A stretch of DNA of 64,000 nucleotides from Perkinsus marinus ATCC 50983 (taxonomy: Eukaryota > Perkinsozoa > Perkinsida > Perkinsidae): positions 281,361 to 345,360 of the forward strand of contig NW_003215453.1 of NCBI RefSeq assembly GCF_000006405.1, read 5' to 3'. The position numbers were made by a program, and so were the translations under genes. Shown piece after piece: positions 24,101 to 34,443 of the stretch (the stretch's first letter is position 1; every line of letters begins with the position of its first letter). Below the pieces are notes generated by a model. It did not search any database. It was not told the origin of the DNA and worked only from the letters and a program-made list of their open reading frames with translations.

Positions 24101-27100
24101 TAAAGCTATCATGTTCAAATATCAGGGTGAAACTCGACTTCTTTGATGAATTATGAGCTGCACACCATGTATGCTAAGAATATGTGGAGGGGTGTACTCT
24201 TACGATTTTCAGTGCATTGTGTAAGAGGTCGCTCTTCACCAGCAGAAAATTCACTGGGTCCACCAGCGACAGCGATCGAACTATCGATGGTTGGTACGCC
24301 TGAAAAATAAATTATCAAAAAATATAAAACTTTTTCACTTTTTTACCAACACCCACTTGCTAAGAATACAACCAAAACTGTGACCGATCTAAAATGCAAC
24401 AACCAGGGATCGAACCCACGACCTTCCGGATGACAACCCGGACCCTTACCACGTGGCACTGACTATACCGCCACGCTCTCAGCATATCAATAACGCACGC
24501 GCTCATCTCTCGAGCTGAGGGGAGATTCACGAAGGGTCGACACGCAATCTGAAGGGAAGGACTATTCTCAGCCATTCGCGAACGCTTTACAATTTTACGA
24601 TAATTTCCTGCTGTTGGAGTAGGAATATATATGTAATCGCTTCCCTCAGCTGCTGAGCTCAGGAGTTTCCTATACAGTGTTGGAGTAGGAATATATGTAA
24701 TCGCTTCCCTCAGCTGCTGAGCTCAGGAGTTTCCTATACAGTGTTGGAGTAGGAATATATGTAATCGCTTTCCTCAGCTGCTGAGCTCAGGAGTTTCCTA
24801 TACAGTGTTGGAGTAGGAATATATGTAATCGCTTTCCTCAGCTGCTGAGCTCGGGAGTTTCCTATACAGTGTTGGAGTAGGAATATATGTAATCGCTTTC
24901 CTCAGCTGAGCTCAGGAGTTTCATCAACAACTATGACACAGATCTACACACGACTTCGAGTAGAAGTGTCCAAAAATCAATTGTGAAAATTTCCCCCCAA
25001 AACTCTCATATCATCACCGACAAACGCCCATTCGGCAACACTCTCCAGAGAAAATTTGGTGACATATTTTCGTGAATTTAGTGACACCTCACAATGCCAC
25101 GTCATAATTCGGGCATGAAATGAATCTTACATGTGGCATATCCACGCAAAAGATATCTCTATCGGGGAATCGTTTCGAGATGTCATACACCACTGGTATG
25201 TATGGTAATAAACCAAGACCAATACCATGACAAAACCTGAATCAAATTCGCGCGATTTACGGTATATAATAAAATAAATTCTAAAAATACTTATAAATAA
25301 ACACCGACAACACTTCCTTATTTATCGTACAGTACTCGAGAAATTTTTTGAAAAATTTCAGTCAATTTCCCATCAATTCGCATTTAACTTGTATAATAAC
25401 AAAAATATAATCTTATGGTTACCCCCAAGGCTAGTGCGCGAACTAAATTATACAATTTTTCACCATTTCTCAGTTTTTTCCCAATTTTTCATAACTTTAT
25501 GAATGTCCTCAGCCTTTTACACCCAAAAATATTGCAAAAACCGGTAGCCTCCATCGTCACATACTCACTACACTTTCCAGACTTCTAAAATCTACACGAA
25601 TAATTCTCCACATCTCATCGTTCTGAACTATTCATAACCGAACGATCATTAAACTGGGGGAATTATTCCGCCAGGGGAATTCTCACACAATAGGCATCTT
25701 CCTCTGATCATTGAACTCGTCAAATCTTCTCAAAAAATGCACATCTCCGCTTCGCCCCATTCCCGGCCGATAATAATACTCCAACGATCCCGCCCGATAT
25801 TTACTAATAACAACAACAACATCCCCTCCCCCAAATCGATCATCTGGGCGCGCGCTAACTCACCTGAAGCCCATACCCACCACAGGCCCCGTCATAGCTA
25901 GATTGGTCACAGCCGGAATCGCCATATGCGTCATTGCATAGCAAATTGCTGGGCGATGACTGAGAACATATAAAAAATAATTTTCTCGCTCGCCCGAATC
26001 GAAACACCATTACTTACAGGCTCGGTAGCGCATCTTTAGTGAGTCGGAAAACCTTCACATTTTCATTGATACCATCTGAACAGAGAAACTCAATTTTTCC
26101 ATATACGGACGAAGAGTCGGAAAATTTCACCCACGAAAAAACGTTGAAAAACATAGCTGTTATTGAAATGGGATCAGTGTTAGAAGAATATATATTCTCT
26201 TTCCTCAGCTGAGCTCAGGAGCTCTTCTCCCGTTATCGACGTCAACACGTGTGATTGATTCGAACTGCAAACAATTGTGGAAATTTTCAGGAAAAAAAGA
26301 CGAAAAAACTCGGAAAATTTACGGAAAAATATAATCATGTAACTGGAGTAAACAATCGCCCTCTCGTAAAACAATCACAAAAGTCGTGATTCATTTTCCT
26401 ACGAAAAATACGACCGAACAGAATCCCTCCAAAATAGTACCCTCCCATTTAGCGCGCGCCCATTTCTCCATGTAATCCACCATAGCCTGAGGAGTGATAA
26501 AGAGATTAAAATAATAGGAAAAAAAATATATGAAAAAATTTAAAAATAATAAAAAAATGATAGAAAATAGTAAAAAAATTTAAAAAGGATCGAAAATATT
26601 TGGAAATATTATCGAATAACTGAAAACGAATATAAAATAATAAAAAAAATCAGAAAAAAAATAGAAAATAATACAAAATGATAGGAAGAAATAGAAAAAA
26701 TGGAAAATGATATCAAATAATAATAATAAGGGAATAATAGAAAAAAATGAAAAAAATAGAAAAAAATCGATAAATTTTTTTTTAAAAAATATCCATCACA
26801 TCACAAGCATCCCCCACTACCTCCATTTCCTCCTGCTCCGACGGCGTGAGTTGATCAACCTGAAAATACCCCAACATATATTCGAACCTCCGCGGAATAC
26901 GACCGATAAATCTCTTACACCCACGCTCATCCACTCCACCATACTTACTTCATATCCTTCAAAGAAATACTCTGCCATCCATATTTTCACATTCCCTCTT
27001 TTCAAAGCTTCCACAGGAGCACCACTAAACCAACTGATACAAAAAAGGAAAGATATGCACTGTTGGTGACAATATTTATATGCAATAAAAATGGAGTTTC

Positions 27101-30100
27101 ACCCGTGATATGAAAAAACACATTTCACATTTCACTTCGCGAAAAACGCATGTGAGCAGCGAAAAACGCGTAAAACACGTGATGTGTTTTTCATACGATA
27201 TGATGTACTTGGCCAAGTATTTTCAATTCACTTCATATCGTATTTTTCACATGGAGTATTAAACTACGCGAGTAACTAAAAAACCAAACGATTTTCTCGA
27301 TATTTTTTTTGTATAATCGTTCGGGTAAAATCGCGCGCCCAAATAGTACCTCGAAATCTCCGCTCGCTGTAAAGCACGAACTCGGACGGCCTTTTCTTCG
27401 CTTGTCTCTGAACACAAAATTCATCACAAATACCCACCAATAATCGTTCATACCCTTATCGGAATAAATAACCCACCATAAAACGTTAGCATCTCATCAT
27501 AATGTACCACAATGAAATTTTCGCGCGCCACAATATTTCAAACTCTCTAAAACAAGTTCACGACCGTATTAGATTCTCGCTTTCTCCAAAATCAACTCCC
27601 AAATTCACGGTTACTTCCTTTTCAAACAGATACGATTTCATTCATGCCATACCACTCTTTCACCAAATCGCTCAATGACACATACGCATTACCCTATATC
27701 ATAAATGCAAAAATATATTATTTCTCCAGGGACATTCATTTAACAGCAAAACACCAACTCTAGTAAACCACGTCTACTATCAGCAGCGAACGGAATAACT
27801 TCCATCAAGTTTCACGAGCAGCCCTAGTGATATGAAAAATAACTTCAATATTTCACGACTACTGCATATCACCGCGTTTTTCACATGGAGTATCAACCCA
27901 TTTCACATGAAACAGGTGAAACTCCATTGTTATCTATATTATTAGAATTTCACGGGCGGCCCTAGTGATATGAAAAACATATTTCACAACTACTGCATAT
28001 CACCGCGAATATCGCCTTTTTCACCGAGTTTTACACCACTTTACGTAAAACGGGCGATTTAACGAATTTATTTACACCATACCACCTTTCCACCAATTCC
28101 CCTACTACTACTACCCTCCTCTCCATCATCTCCTGCACTATCCGAGAACCAACTTTGCACGCGTACCATCAGAGAGGCCGATCCTCTTCTACCAGGTACT
28201 CTCGGTGATACTAAAGATATGCAACACCAGTATGGGAAAATATGAAAATTTTCAGGAAATTTTTCGAGAAAAATTTACATAGATTTCTGTACGTTTCTAC
28301 CCGAATTCGTATGTAAACTCCTGATCTCAGCTGAGAAAAGCGGACATATATTCCTACTCCAACACTGTGGTCCACCACATCTGTTGGTGATGATAAAATG
28401 AAAATTCTGTGGAAATTTTTGAGCAGAAATTCACATTGGAGTGTCACCCGTTTTACGTGAAGTGGCGTAAAACTCGGTGAAAAACGCGATATTCGCGGTA
28501 AGCAGTAGGGAAAGTATGTATTTCACTACTGTTTTTCACATTACGGTCCATGAAACAGCAGTATATTCCCAAACCATAACATGCACCACATACGAAACCA
28601 CTCACCCTCTCCAGAAGGTAAGAGTAGTCGGCGACCGCGTTTTCGACTTTGGTCGTTCTCCCACAACTTTACCAGATTCTCACTAGATGCATATCGTGTA
28701 CCGCACCGTCGTGCACCTGAGAAATGAATCCAATAACAAACATGTGTATGGGAAAATATGCACATGGTCAACTACAATGCATCGGTAACACTACTAAAAT
28801 TATGGTTTCTGTATCACACTTCTACCCAAATTCGTATATAAACTCCTGAGCTTAGCTGAGGAAAGCGAACATATATTCCTACTCCAACACTGTATAGGAA
28901 ACTCCTGAGCTCAGCTGAGAAAAGCGAACATATATTCCTACTCCAACACTGTATAGGAAACTCCTGAGCTCAGCAGCTGAGGAAAGCGATTACATATATT
29001 CCTACTCCAACACTGTATAGGAAACTCCTGAGCTCAGCAGCTGAGGAAAGCGATTACATATATTCCTACTCCAACACTGTATAGGAAACTCCTGAGCTCA
29101 GCAGCTGAAGAAAGCGATTACATATATTCCTACTCCAACACTGTATAGGAAACTCCTGAGCTCAGCAGCTGAGGAAAGCGATTACATATATTCCTACTCC
29201 AACACTGTATAGGAAACTCCTGAGCTCAGCTGAGGAAAGCGATTACATATATTCCTACTCCAACACTGTATAGGAAACTCCTGAGCTCAGCTGAGGAAAG
29301 CGATTACATATATTCCTACTCCAACACTGTATAGGAAACTCCTGAGCTCAGCTGAGGAAAGCGATTACATATATTCCTACTCCAACACTGTATAGGAAAC
29401 TCCTGAGCTCAGCTGAGGAAAGCGATTACATATATTCCTACTCCAACACTGTATAGGAAACTCCTGAGCTCAGCTGAGGAAAGCGATTACATATATTCCT
29501 ACTCCAACACTGTATAGGAAACTCCTGAGCTCAGCTGAGGAAAGCGATTACATATATTCCTACTCCAACACTGTATAGGAAACTCCTGAGCTCAGCTGAG
29601 GAAAGCGATTACATATATTCCTACTCCAACACTGTATAGGAAACTCCTGAGCTCAGCTATTGAGGAAAGCGATTACATATATTCCTACTCCAACACTGTA
29701 TAGGAAACTCCTGAGCTCAGCTGAGGAAAGCGATTACATATATTCCTACTCCAACACTGTATAGGAAACTCCTGAGCTCAGCTGAGGAAAGCGATTACAT
29801 ATATTCCTACTCCAACACTGTATAGGAAACTCCTGAGCTCAGCTGAGGAAAGCGATTACATATATTCCTACTCCAACACTGTATAGGAAACTCCTGAGCT
29901 CAGCTGAGGAAAGCGATTACATATATTCCTACTCCAACACTGTATAGGAAACTCCTGAGCTCAGCTATTGAGGAAAGCGATTACATATATTCCTACTCCA
30001 ACACTGTATAGGAAACTCCTGAGCTCAGCTGAGGAAAGCGATTACATATATTCCTACTCCAACACTAGGCAGGAGTAAAACACATTTCGATTTACACGTT

Positions 30101-30264
30101 ACTTAACACCATTTAAAATCAACGGCATGGGATTCGACCCCACGCCCTCTGGAATGACAAACAACCCTCCATCCTACTCCACTACCTTCATTTAGTAAAT
30201 TTTGCGCGCTTTTATTCAGACCATGTACTCCTCCATCTTCCATCGAATCAACCTCATGGAACAT
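21158..30264 (-). CDS. Alpha/beta hydrolase (lipase/esterase-like), about 19 exons
   Basis: Exons, 5' to 3': 30264-30186, 28716-28606, 28210-about 28083, 27693-27634, 27405-27350, 27033-26949, 26859-26821, 26486-26441, 26075-26018, 25959-25864, 25803-25687, 25236-25131, 24548-24450, 24388-24347, 24299-24204, 22399-22304, 21552-21443, 21387-21340, 21290-21158. From 27405 on, every phase matches; the first four joins are less certain. About 534 residues; the first ATG may be at 30264. Hydrolase signs in order: PIVFCHGIGLGLLPYIP (oxyanion strand, exons 25803/25236), RDIFCVDMPH, nucleophile elbow IGHSFG (own 42 bp exon, 24388-24347), SLVDPVNFLL, RNFFWEENILWPEDLREVPTHITLCGGDFIAPVHS (catalytic Asp region, split across 22304/21552), EGVHGEILF (catalytic His, last exon). 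The N-terminal 250 residues are unrecognised and Arg/Glu-rich. Substrate unknown. It lies head-to-tail 750 bp upstream of PRPP synthetase. Confidence 0.87.
22417..22534. mobile_element. Palindromic MITE-like element beside a splice acceptor
   Basis: TGGAGTTTCACCACCCTAG ... GTGAAACTCCA, flanked by ATAT/ATAT. It starts 17 bp upstream of the exon at 22399, within the same hydrolase intron that holds the Tc1 element. Confidence 0.75.
22609..24194 (-). mobile_element. Full-length Tc1-type DNA transposon
   Basis: 1,586 bp, bounded by TA target duplications (22607-22608 and 24195-24196). Terminal inverted repeats of about 196 bp (22609-22804 and 23999-24194) start CACCCCTCCACATATTC. The outer motif CCTCCACATATTCTTAGCAT is repeated at the inner end of each repeat (22784-22804, 23999-24020), giving the IR/DR arrangement known from some Tc1 elements. 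It contains an unbroken transposase gene and sits in an intron of the alpha/beta hydrolase gene, same strand. Confidence 0.95.
22874..23893 (-). CDS. Tc1 transposase, intact
   Basis: Cuts and pastes the element at TA sites. The ATG at 23893 (MSKNKNLTSADRARIR) gives 339 residues; an upstream in-frame ATG at 23926 would add 11 with no clear role. N-terminal half: paired-type helix-turn-helix DNA-binding region (YTQKEIARAQQVNQATVSRVV and SAGDAVTELDLKVSPETVRR). Catalytic DDE domain: WSDEKRFCLD (Asp1), FQQDNAPCH (Asp2), SPDLSPIENIW (Glu), with 34 residues between Asp2 and Glu, so DD34E as in the Tc1 group. GGGIMVWGAI is the usual glycine-rich box. No stops or frameshifts were seen, so it may be active. 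Confidence 0.95.
   Translation of the reverse strand: MSKNKNLTSADRARIRAMHAERGTDGRRRYTQKEIARAQQVNQATVSRVVKAQDQCGPVCKRGPKFLMDERTRRRVVRYFFDNCGVSAGDAVTELDLKVSPETVRRFIRNEGAQYVKLKTTPPLTDRHKAARMSFARHHLQGYTNFRKWIWSDEKRFCLDGPDGLYHTWSLPSSAEQLKSKRAFNGGGIMVWGAIRDDHTVALAEVTVRMNSEVYQEVLSRHLLPYWEEFREEGLTFQQDNAPCHGSRSTIDWLRERNVIPPCWPALSPDLSPIENIWAYMVKTLYGPNKPIFRTLGELRTAVFRAWTQIPPEVITSCTSSLPKRLTDVLALQGRKTSY
24389..24449 (-). other. 61 bp intron made of tRNA-like sequence
   Basis: This intron of the hydrolase gene begins GTAAGGGTCCGGGTTGTCAT, contains GGTCGTGGGTTCGATCCC (tRNA box B) and ends GCATTTTAG. The order and spacing resemble the anticodon and T arms of a tRNA; the loop-like string TTGTCAT would carry GTC. 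The donor GTAAGG coincides with the D-loop-like GTGGTAAGG. Confidence 0.5.
24612..24925 (+). repeat. 61 bp tandem repeat, five units, in a hydrolase intron
   Basis: Five units of TGTTGGAGTAGGAATATATG ... CTGAGCTCAGGAGTTTCC, inside the intron 24549-25130. Same family as 13939-14176; orientation plus. Confidence 0.85.
27808..28056. mobile_element. Two adjacent MITE-like elements
   Basis: 27808-27926 runs from AGTTTCACGAGCAGCCCTAG to GGTGAAACTCCA. 27945-28056 runs from AATTTCACGGGCGGCCCTAG to CACTTTACGTAAAACGGG, with its right tip missing. Both lie between hydrolase exons. Confidence 0.7.
28842..30068 (-). repeat. Long 61 bp tandem array, about 20 units
   Basis: The unit on the plus strand reads ACTGTATAGGAAACTCCTGA, then GCTCAGCTGAGGAAAGCG, then ATTACATATATTCCTACTCC, closing with AAC. 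The period is exactly 61 bp in the homogeneous part and 64 where CAG is inserted in the palindromic core. CTGAGCTCAG and CTCAGCTGAG overlap. It lies in the hydrolase intron 28717-30185. The central units are nearly identical, which implies recent expansion or gene conversion. Confidence 0.92.
30117..30185 (-). other. tRNA-like sequence at an intron 5' end
   Basis: On the minus strand, starting at the donor of the hydrolase intron: TAGTGGAGTAGG fits tRNA box A and GGTCGAATCC fits box B about 35 bp later. Between them TTGTTTGTCATTCC resembles the matching part of the intron 24389-24449. The T-stem (GTGGG/CCCAT) pairs. It may be a SINE head or tRNA relic. Confidence 0.45.
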
Positions 30265-30863
30265 CTGAAATTTCACAAGTTCTCTTAGCGGAGCGAAGCT
30301 ACCATTTCCTATTCATCGCGGCAATCCCATCAAAATACAAAACGCACATACTACGCGAAATCCAAGACCCAATTTTCCAACTACTATTCATATCAGCTTG
30401 GAATTTTCTCTATAAACACTTTTAATATGACCATCACACTGGAGCTCCGCCCGTGATTCGGATTTTGCACGTGTGGGTGCGAATCGGAGTAATAATCCTG
30501 ACGGGTCGGATATTCGCATGCAGTTGGTCGGAAATAACAATGCGAAAGTCGGAAACATAACCGAGAAATGTTGTAGTCTATATAAACTCTCAGAACATGA
30601 TTATGCCAAATACCAATCATTACCGAACGTTTTTCCCCGGGGTAAAACGTCACATCTACCTACCTCCCTCATTGCATCATCCTCATACACATCAATGTGA
30701 TCAGCATTCACAGCAGCATGTATCTACCACAAACCCGCACGTATATATCAACTCACAGACCTCAGATCAGCGCTCGCTGTTTAGAATTAATAGGTAGGAA
30801 GTAACGTATAAGTACGGGAGTATGTAATTAGAATTTGTGGAAGAAATCCCGAAATGTGAAATA

Positions 30864-33800
30864 TTAACGCACGATTATATCCACCTAAAAGTACTAATAT
30901 ATTACAATTTCGAGTGTGCGTGCGTGCATACCAATTATTTCTCCCCCCACCACAAAGAAACAGCACAAAATGAAAAACACTAGTGAAAAATATATTTCAC
31001 GACTACTACATATCACCGCGAATAATATCGCGTTTTTCACCACTCCACGTAAAACGTTGTGAAGCCCCACTTCTACCGAGCCAGGTCCACCTACATGTAT
31101 TTGTCTCAGCCCTCGTAAAGAGCGCTTCAATTTTGCCATCCTCTTTTCTCGCGTTATATTCAAATCCCGCGGAACCAGATGAACCTGCACGCGTGCGCAT
31201 AAGATACTATTCAGCATAGCATGCGGATAAACATAAAACTCAACACACGAGAAGGGTGTCTCAAATCGTCTCATCTCGAGCACAGCGGAGCGAAGCGTTC
31301 CACGATGTGCATTTACATGATGTGATTTTTTTTGAAAATTTACATTGATTTTTCTACACTTCTACCCGAATTCGCATATAAACTCCTGAGCTCAGCTATA
31401 ACAAGCGAGCATATATTTCTAAGAAATATACGTTTGCTTTCCTCAGCTGAGCTCAGGAGTTTCCAAAGCTAATTATACAAGTTTTCATATTTATTCGGAA
31501 AAAAAGTGTACGCAAACCCAAAAATTTTCATATTGTCACAAAAACATGTAGTTGACCATATGCATATTTCCCCCCACACTAACTTTATATTGGAGTTTCA
31601 CGGGCGGCCCCAGTGATATGAGAAATATATTTCACGACTACCGCATATCACCGCGAATAATATCGCCCTTTTCACCACTTCACCACCCAATAATACAAAA
31701 AACGGAGAAAACTTACATTCACTTTATTAAGTTTCCAATACTTCCACAAATACACAAAATAAAAGTATATTTCGAATGTCACATACGCCCGGAACGCGTG
31801 TCTTCCTATTAAACCTAAAATACAAACAACATCATTTCTTCGCGAATTCATATGAGAAACTTTCCTTCAAAAAATTGCATAAAATTCCCAAAATGAAATT
31901 GTCGCTGACGATATGAAAATTCTGAAAAAATTAGGCAAATTCTGTGAGCGCGCCCAAATTCGTATATAAACTTCTATAACTACTAAGGGAACTCCCAAGC
32001 TCAGTTGAGGAAAACGAATATATATTCCTTCAACACTGCAGCGTCAGATGTCGGGATATATTAACGGCACCATATGAACTCGGGAAAAAACCAGAACCGT
32101 AATTTCCTCGATTCACATTACGTCAAATAAGCATGAATGACAAAGGCAGTATCCTTTCTCATACGCTAGAGAAAATCTCGGAAAACGTAAGGCAATTTCT
32201 CCTTTTTCATTTTATTTCACTTCCGTTTTTGAGTACTTTTACCATTTTTCTATTTTTTTTCCATTTTTTCCATTTTTGTCCTTTTTTTTCCATTTTTTTC
32301 AATTTTTTTCCAATTTTACTATGAAAAGGTTCCCATTGATATTATTCCACCCGTTTTGGACAAAACACCACTCACGTATCGCATCCGACATTCCTCGTAC
32401 ACTGCCCGATTCCAATTTCAATTTCCATCTGAAATCCAAAAAAAATGGTTAACGTTTTCTTTTCAGTTTTAATATGGTTTTTCACAAGCTAGCTCTACCC
32501 TTACTCACTGAAATTTCTCACGATTTAAATCACGTTGTGTCAATGTATTCATATAGCTACAGCGAAATTTCCACGAACTGGTAAAAGGTCATTCATCGCG
32601 AATACATTTTCATATCGTCTAACCCCTAACGACAGCTACGTGTTATGTAATTTCAATAACATATCCAAACAAATTCATATCAGCGCAAGTGAGTACTACT
32701 CTAAAAATTAATATAAACATAATTATAAAACGAAATTGGAAACTACGTGTCTTCAGTTGATTGGTAGAGATTAACAGAGTTTCACTGGCGGCCCTAGTGA
32801 TATGAAAAAACACTAGTGAAAAATATATTTCACGACTACTACATATCGCGTTTTACGCCACTACACATACACCCCTCAACCTACTTAGCCGTCGTATATA
32901 CTACCATCGCTGGGAGTACCAACCGAACAGGCATCACCAACAGCCATTTCGTCAGCAAGCCTTGAAACGACCGCTCTCGCAGAACTGAATTGTTGCGCAT
33001 GCGTGCAAAAATATGAAAATTTCAAAGAATTTTTTTGGGAATATCTCGCCAATTTCTGAACACTTCTACCCGAATTCGTATGTAAACTCCTATAACGAGT
33101 GAGCGAACGCTGAGCTCAACTGAAAAAGCAAACATATATTCCTCCAAAACACTGACAAACTTTTCCGCCGAAAATCTCACTTCGAGAGATTCTCCGAATA
33201 AATAAAACTCCTAATGCTACGAATATTGCCGATTTGATCTTTCTACCTGAGGCATTTACAAATCGATCAGAATGGCGCGCGCTTTTTACACGAGATGAAA
33301 CCTCACCTTCTAATATTGACTGCATACAGTACCCTCCAAGAAATTTAGTAAAAAGTCGTCAACTACCAGGAAAGAATCGCAAAAAGATTACACCCCCCAG
33401 AAAGAAAACATGAAAATTCCGAAAAGTGGAAATTTTCATGAGCATACAAAAATTTACAATTTTTGAGTTGGTCGAGCCGGTCGGTCAGTAGTGCCTCCGC
33501 TAACACTGGTGTTTTTCCCCCTGAGCCTTTATATTGATTTACACTGATACGCCCAATCTCAGTTTCACAACCGTAAACTCGTCTATTGTTGTTAATATGG
33601 AGTGTGGGGGAAATATGCACATGGTCAACTACATGTGTTGATGGTGACAATATGAAAATTCTGAGAGGAAATTTCGATTCCTGAATTCGCATATAAACTC
33701 GTATAATTAGCTTTGTAAACTCCTGAGCTCAGCTGAGGAAAGCGATTACATATATTCCTACTCCAACACTGTATAGGAAACTCCTGAGCTCAGCTGAGGA

Positions 33801-34209
33801 AAGCGATTACATACATTCCTACTCCAACACTGTATAGGAAACTCCTGAGCCCAGCTGAGGAAAGCGAACATATATTCCTACTCCAACACTGTATAGGAAA
33901 CTCCTGAGCTCAGTAGCTGAGGAAAGCGATTACATATATTCCTACTCCAACACTGTACAGGAAACTCCTGAGCTCAGCAGCTGAGGAAAGCGATTACATA
34001 TATTCCTACTCCAACACTGTACAGGAAACTCCTGAGCTCAGCAGCTGAGGAAAGCGATTACATATATTCCCACTCCAACACTGCACGAAGAGTAACGCGA
34101 TCAATTGAATTCGTGCGGCAGTTTTCACTATCCCCATTGGTACAGCTTCAACGGCTGTTTCTACCATAATTTCAACTCTCTCAGGAGCGAATTCGGAGCT
34201 CAGAATCAT
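30864..34209 (-). CDS. Unknown membrane protein gene, copy A
   Basis: Well-supported exons, 5' to 3': 33246-33157, 32984-32885, 32556-32509, 32428-32376, 31814-31717, 31184-31095, 30884-30864 (ends VDIIVR and TAA). All phases match. Upstream, 34209-about 34082 (starts MILSSEFAPERVEIM, contains PMGIVKTAARIQLIALLF) and about 33333-33307 (YCMQSILE) are likely exons whose joins I could not resolve. The protein is basic with three hydrophobic stretches (SAIFVALGVLFI; LLTKWLLVMPVRLVLPAMVV; TFEIYFYFVYLW) and a C-terminal Arg/Lys-rich helix (ITREKRMAKLKRSLRGLRQ). No family recognised; perhaps an organelle membrane protein. Comparison with copy B shows almost only synonymous changes in several exons, which supports these frames. 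Confidence 0.75.
33715..34083 (-). repeat. 61 bp tandem array, about six units (duplication copy A)
   Basis: Same unit and orientation as 28842-30068, directly next to the MILSSEF exon. Copy B has about seven units at the matching place, so the arrays changed length after the duplication. Confidence 0.88.
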
Positions 34210-34343
34210 TTCCAAAAACGCTTCTCACACGTATAACACGATACTCGGGCAATGCTAAACTCCAGATTCCATTCAATGGAGTTTCACCCTAGTGATATGA
34301 AAAACATATTTCACGACTACTGCATATCACCGCGAATAATATC

Positions 34344-34443
34344 NNNNNNNNNNNNNNNNNNNNNNNNNNNNNNNNNNNNNNNNNNNNNNNNNNNNNNNNN
34401 NNNNNNNNNNNNNNNNNNNNNNNNNNNNNNNNNNNNNNNNNNN
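34344..34443. other. Assembly gap (100 N)
   Basis: Exactly 100 N. Flanks match copy B at 43967 and 44429, where 461 bp lie between, including the rest of one MITE and a second MITE. The N count is therefore probably a placeholder. Confidence 0.95.

Noticed and set aside
24360-24575. 71-codon frame as a separate gene
   Set aside because: Its first part is the hydrolase exon 24548-24450; the rest reads through the intron 24389-24449.
30894-31283. 129-codon minus frame as a separate gene
   Set aside because: It is the exon 31184-31095 of duplicated gene copy A read through into introns and a MITE.
32133-32324. Phe-rich frames here and at 41587-41896
   Set aside because: Translation of low-complexity CATTTTT/TTTTCC tracts in introns of both duplication copies.
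33140-34085. Idea that the first bases of the 61 bp repeat (GTGTTGG) themselves serve as splice donors in the duplicated gene
   Set aside because: Phase matching favours donors a few bases earlier (for example GTCAGT at 33156), so proximity is real but use of the repeat as donor is not supported.
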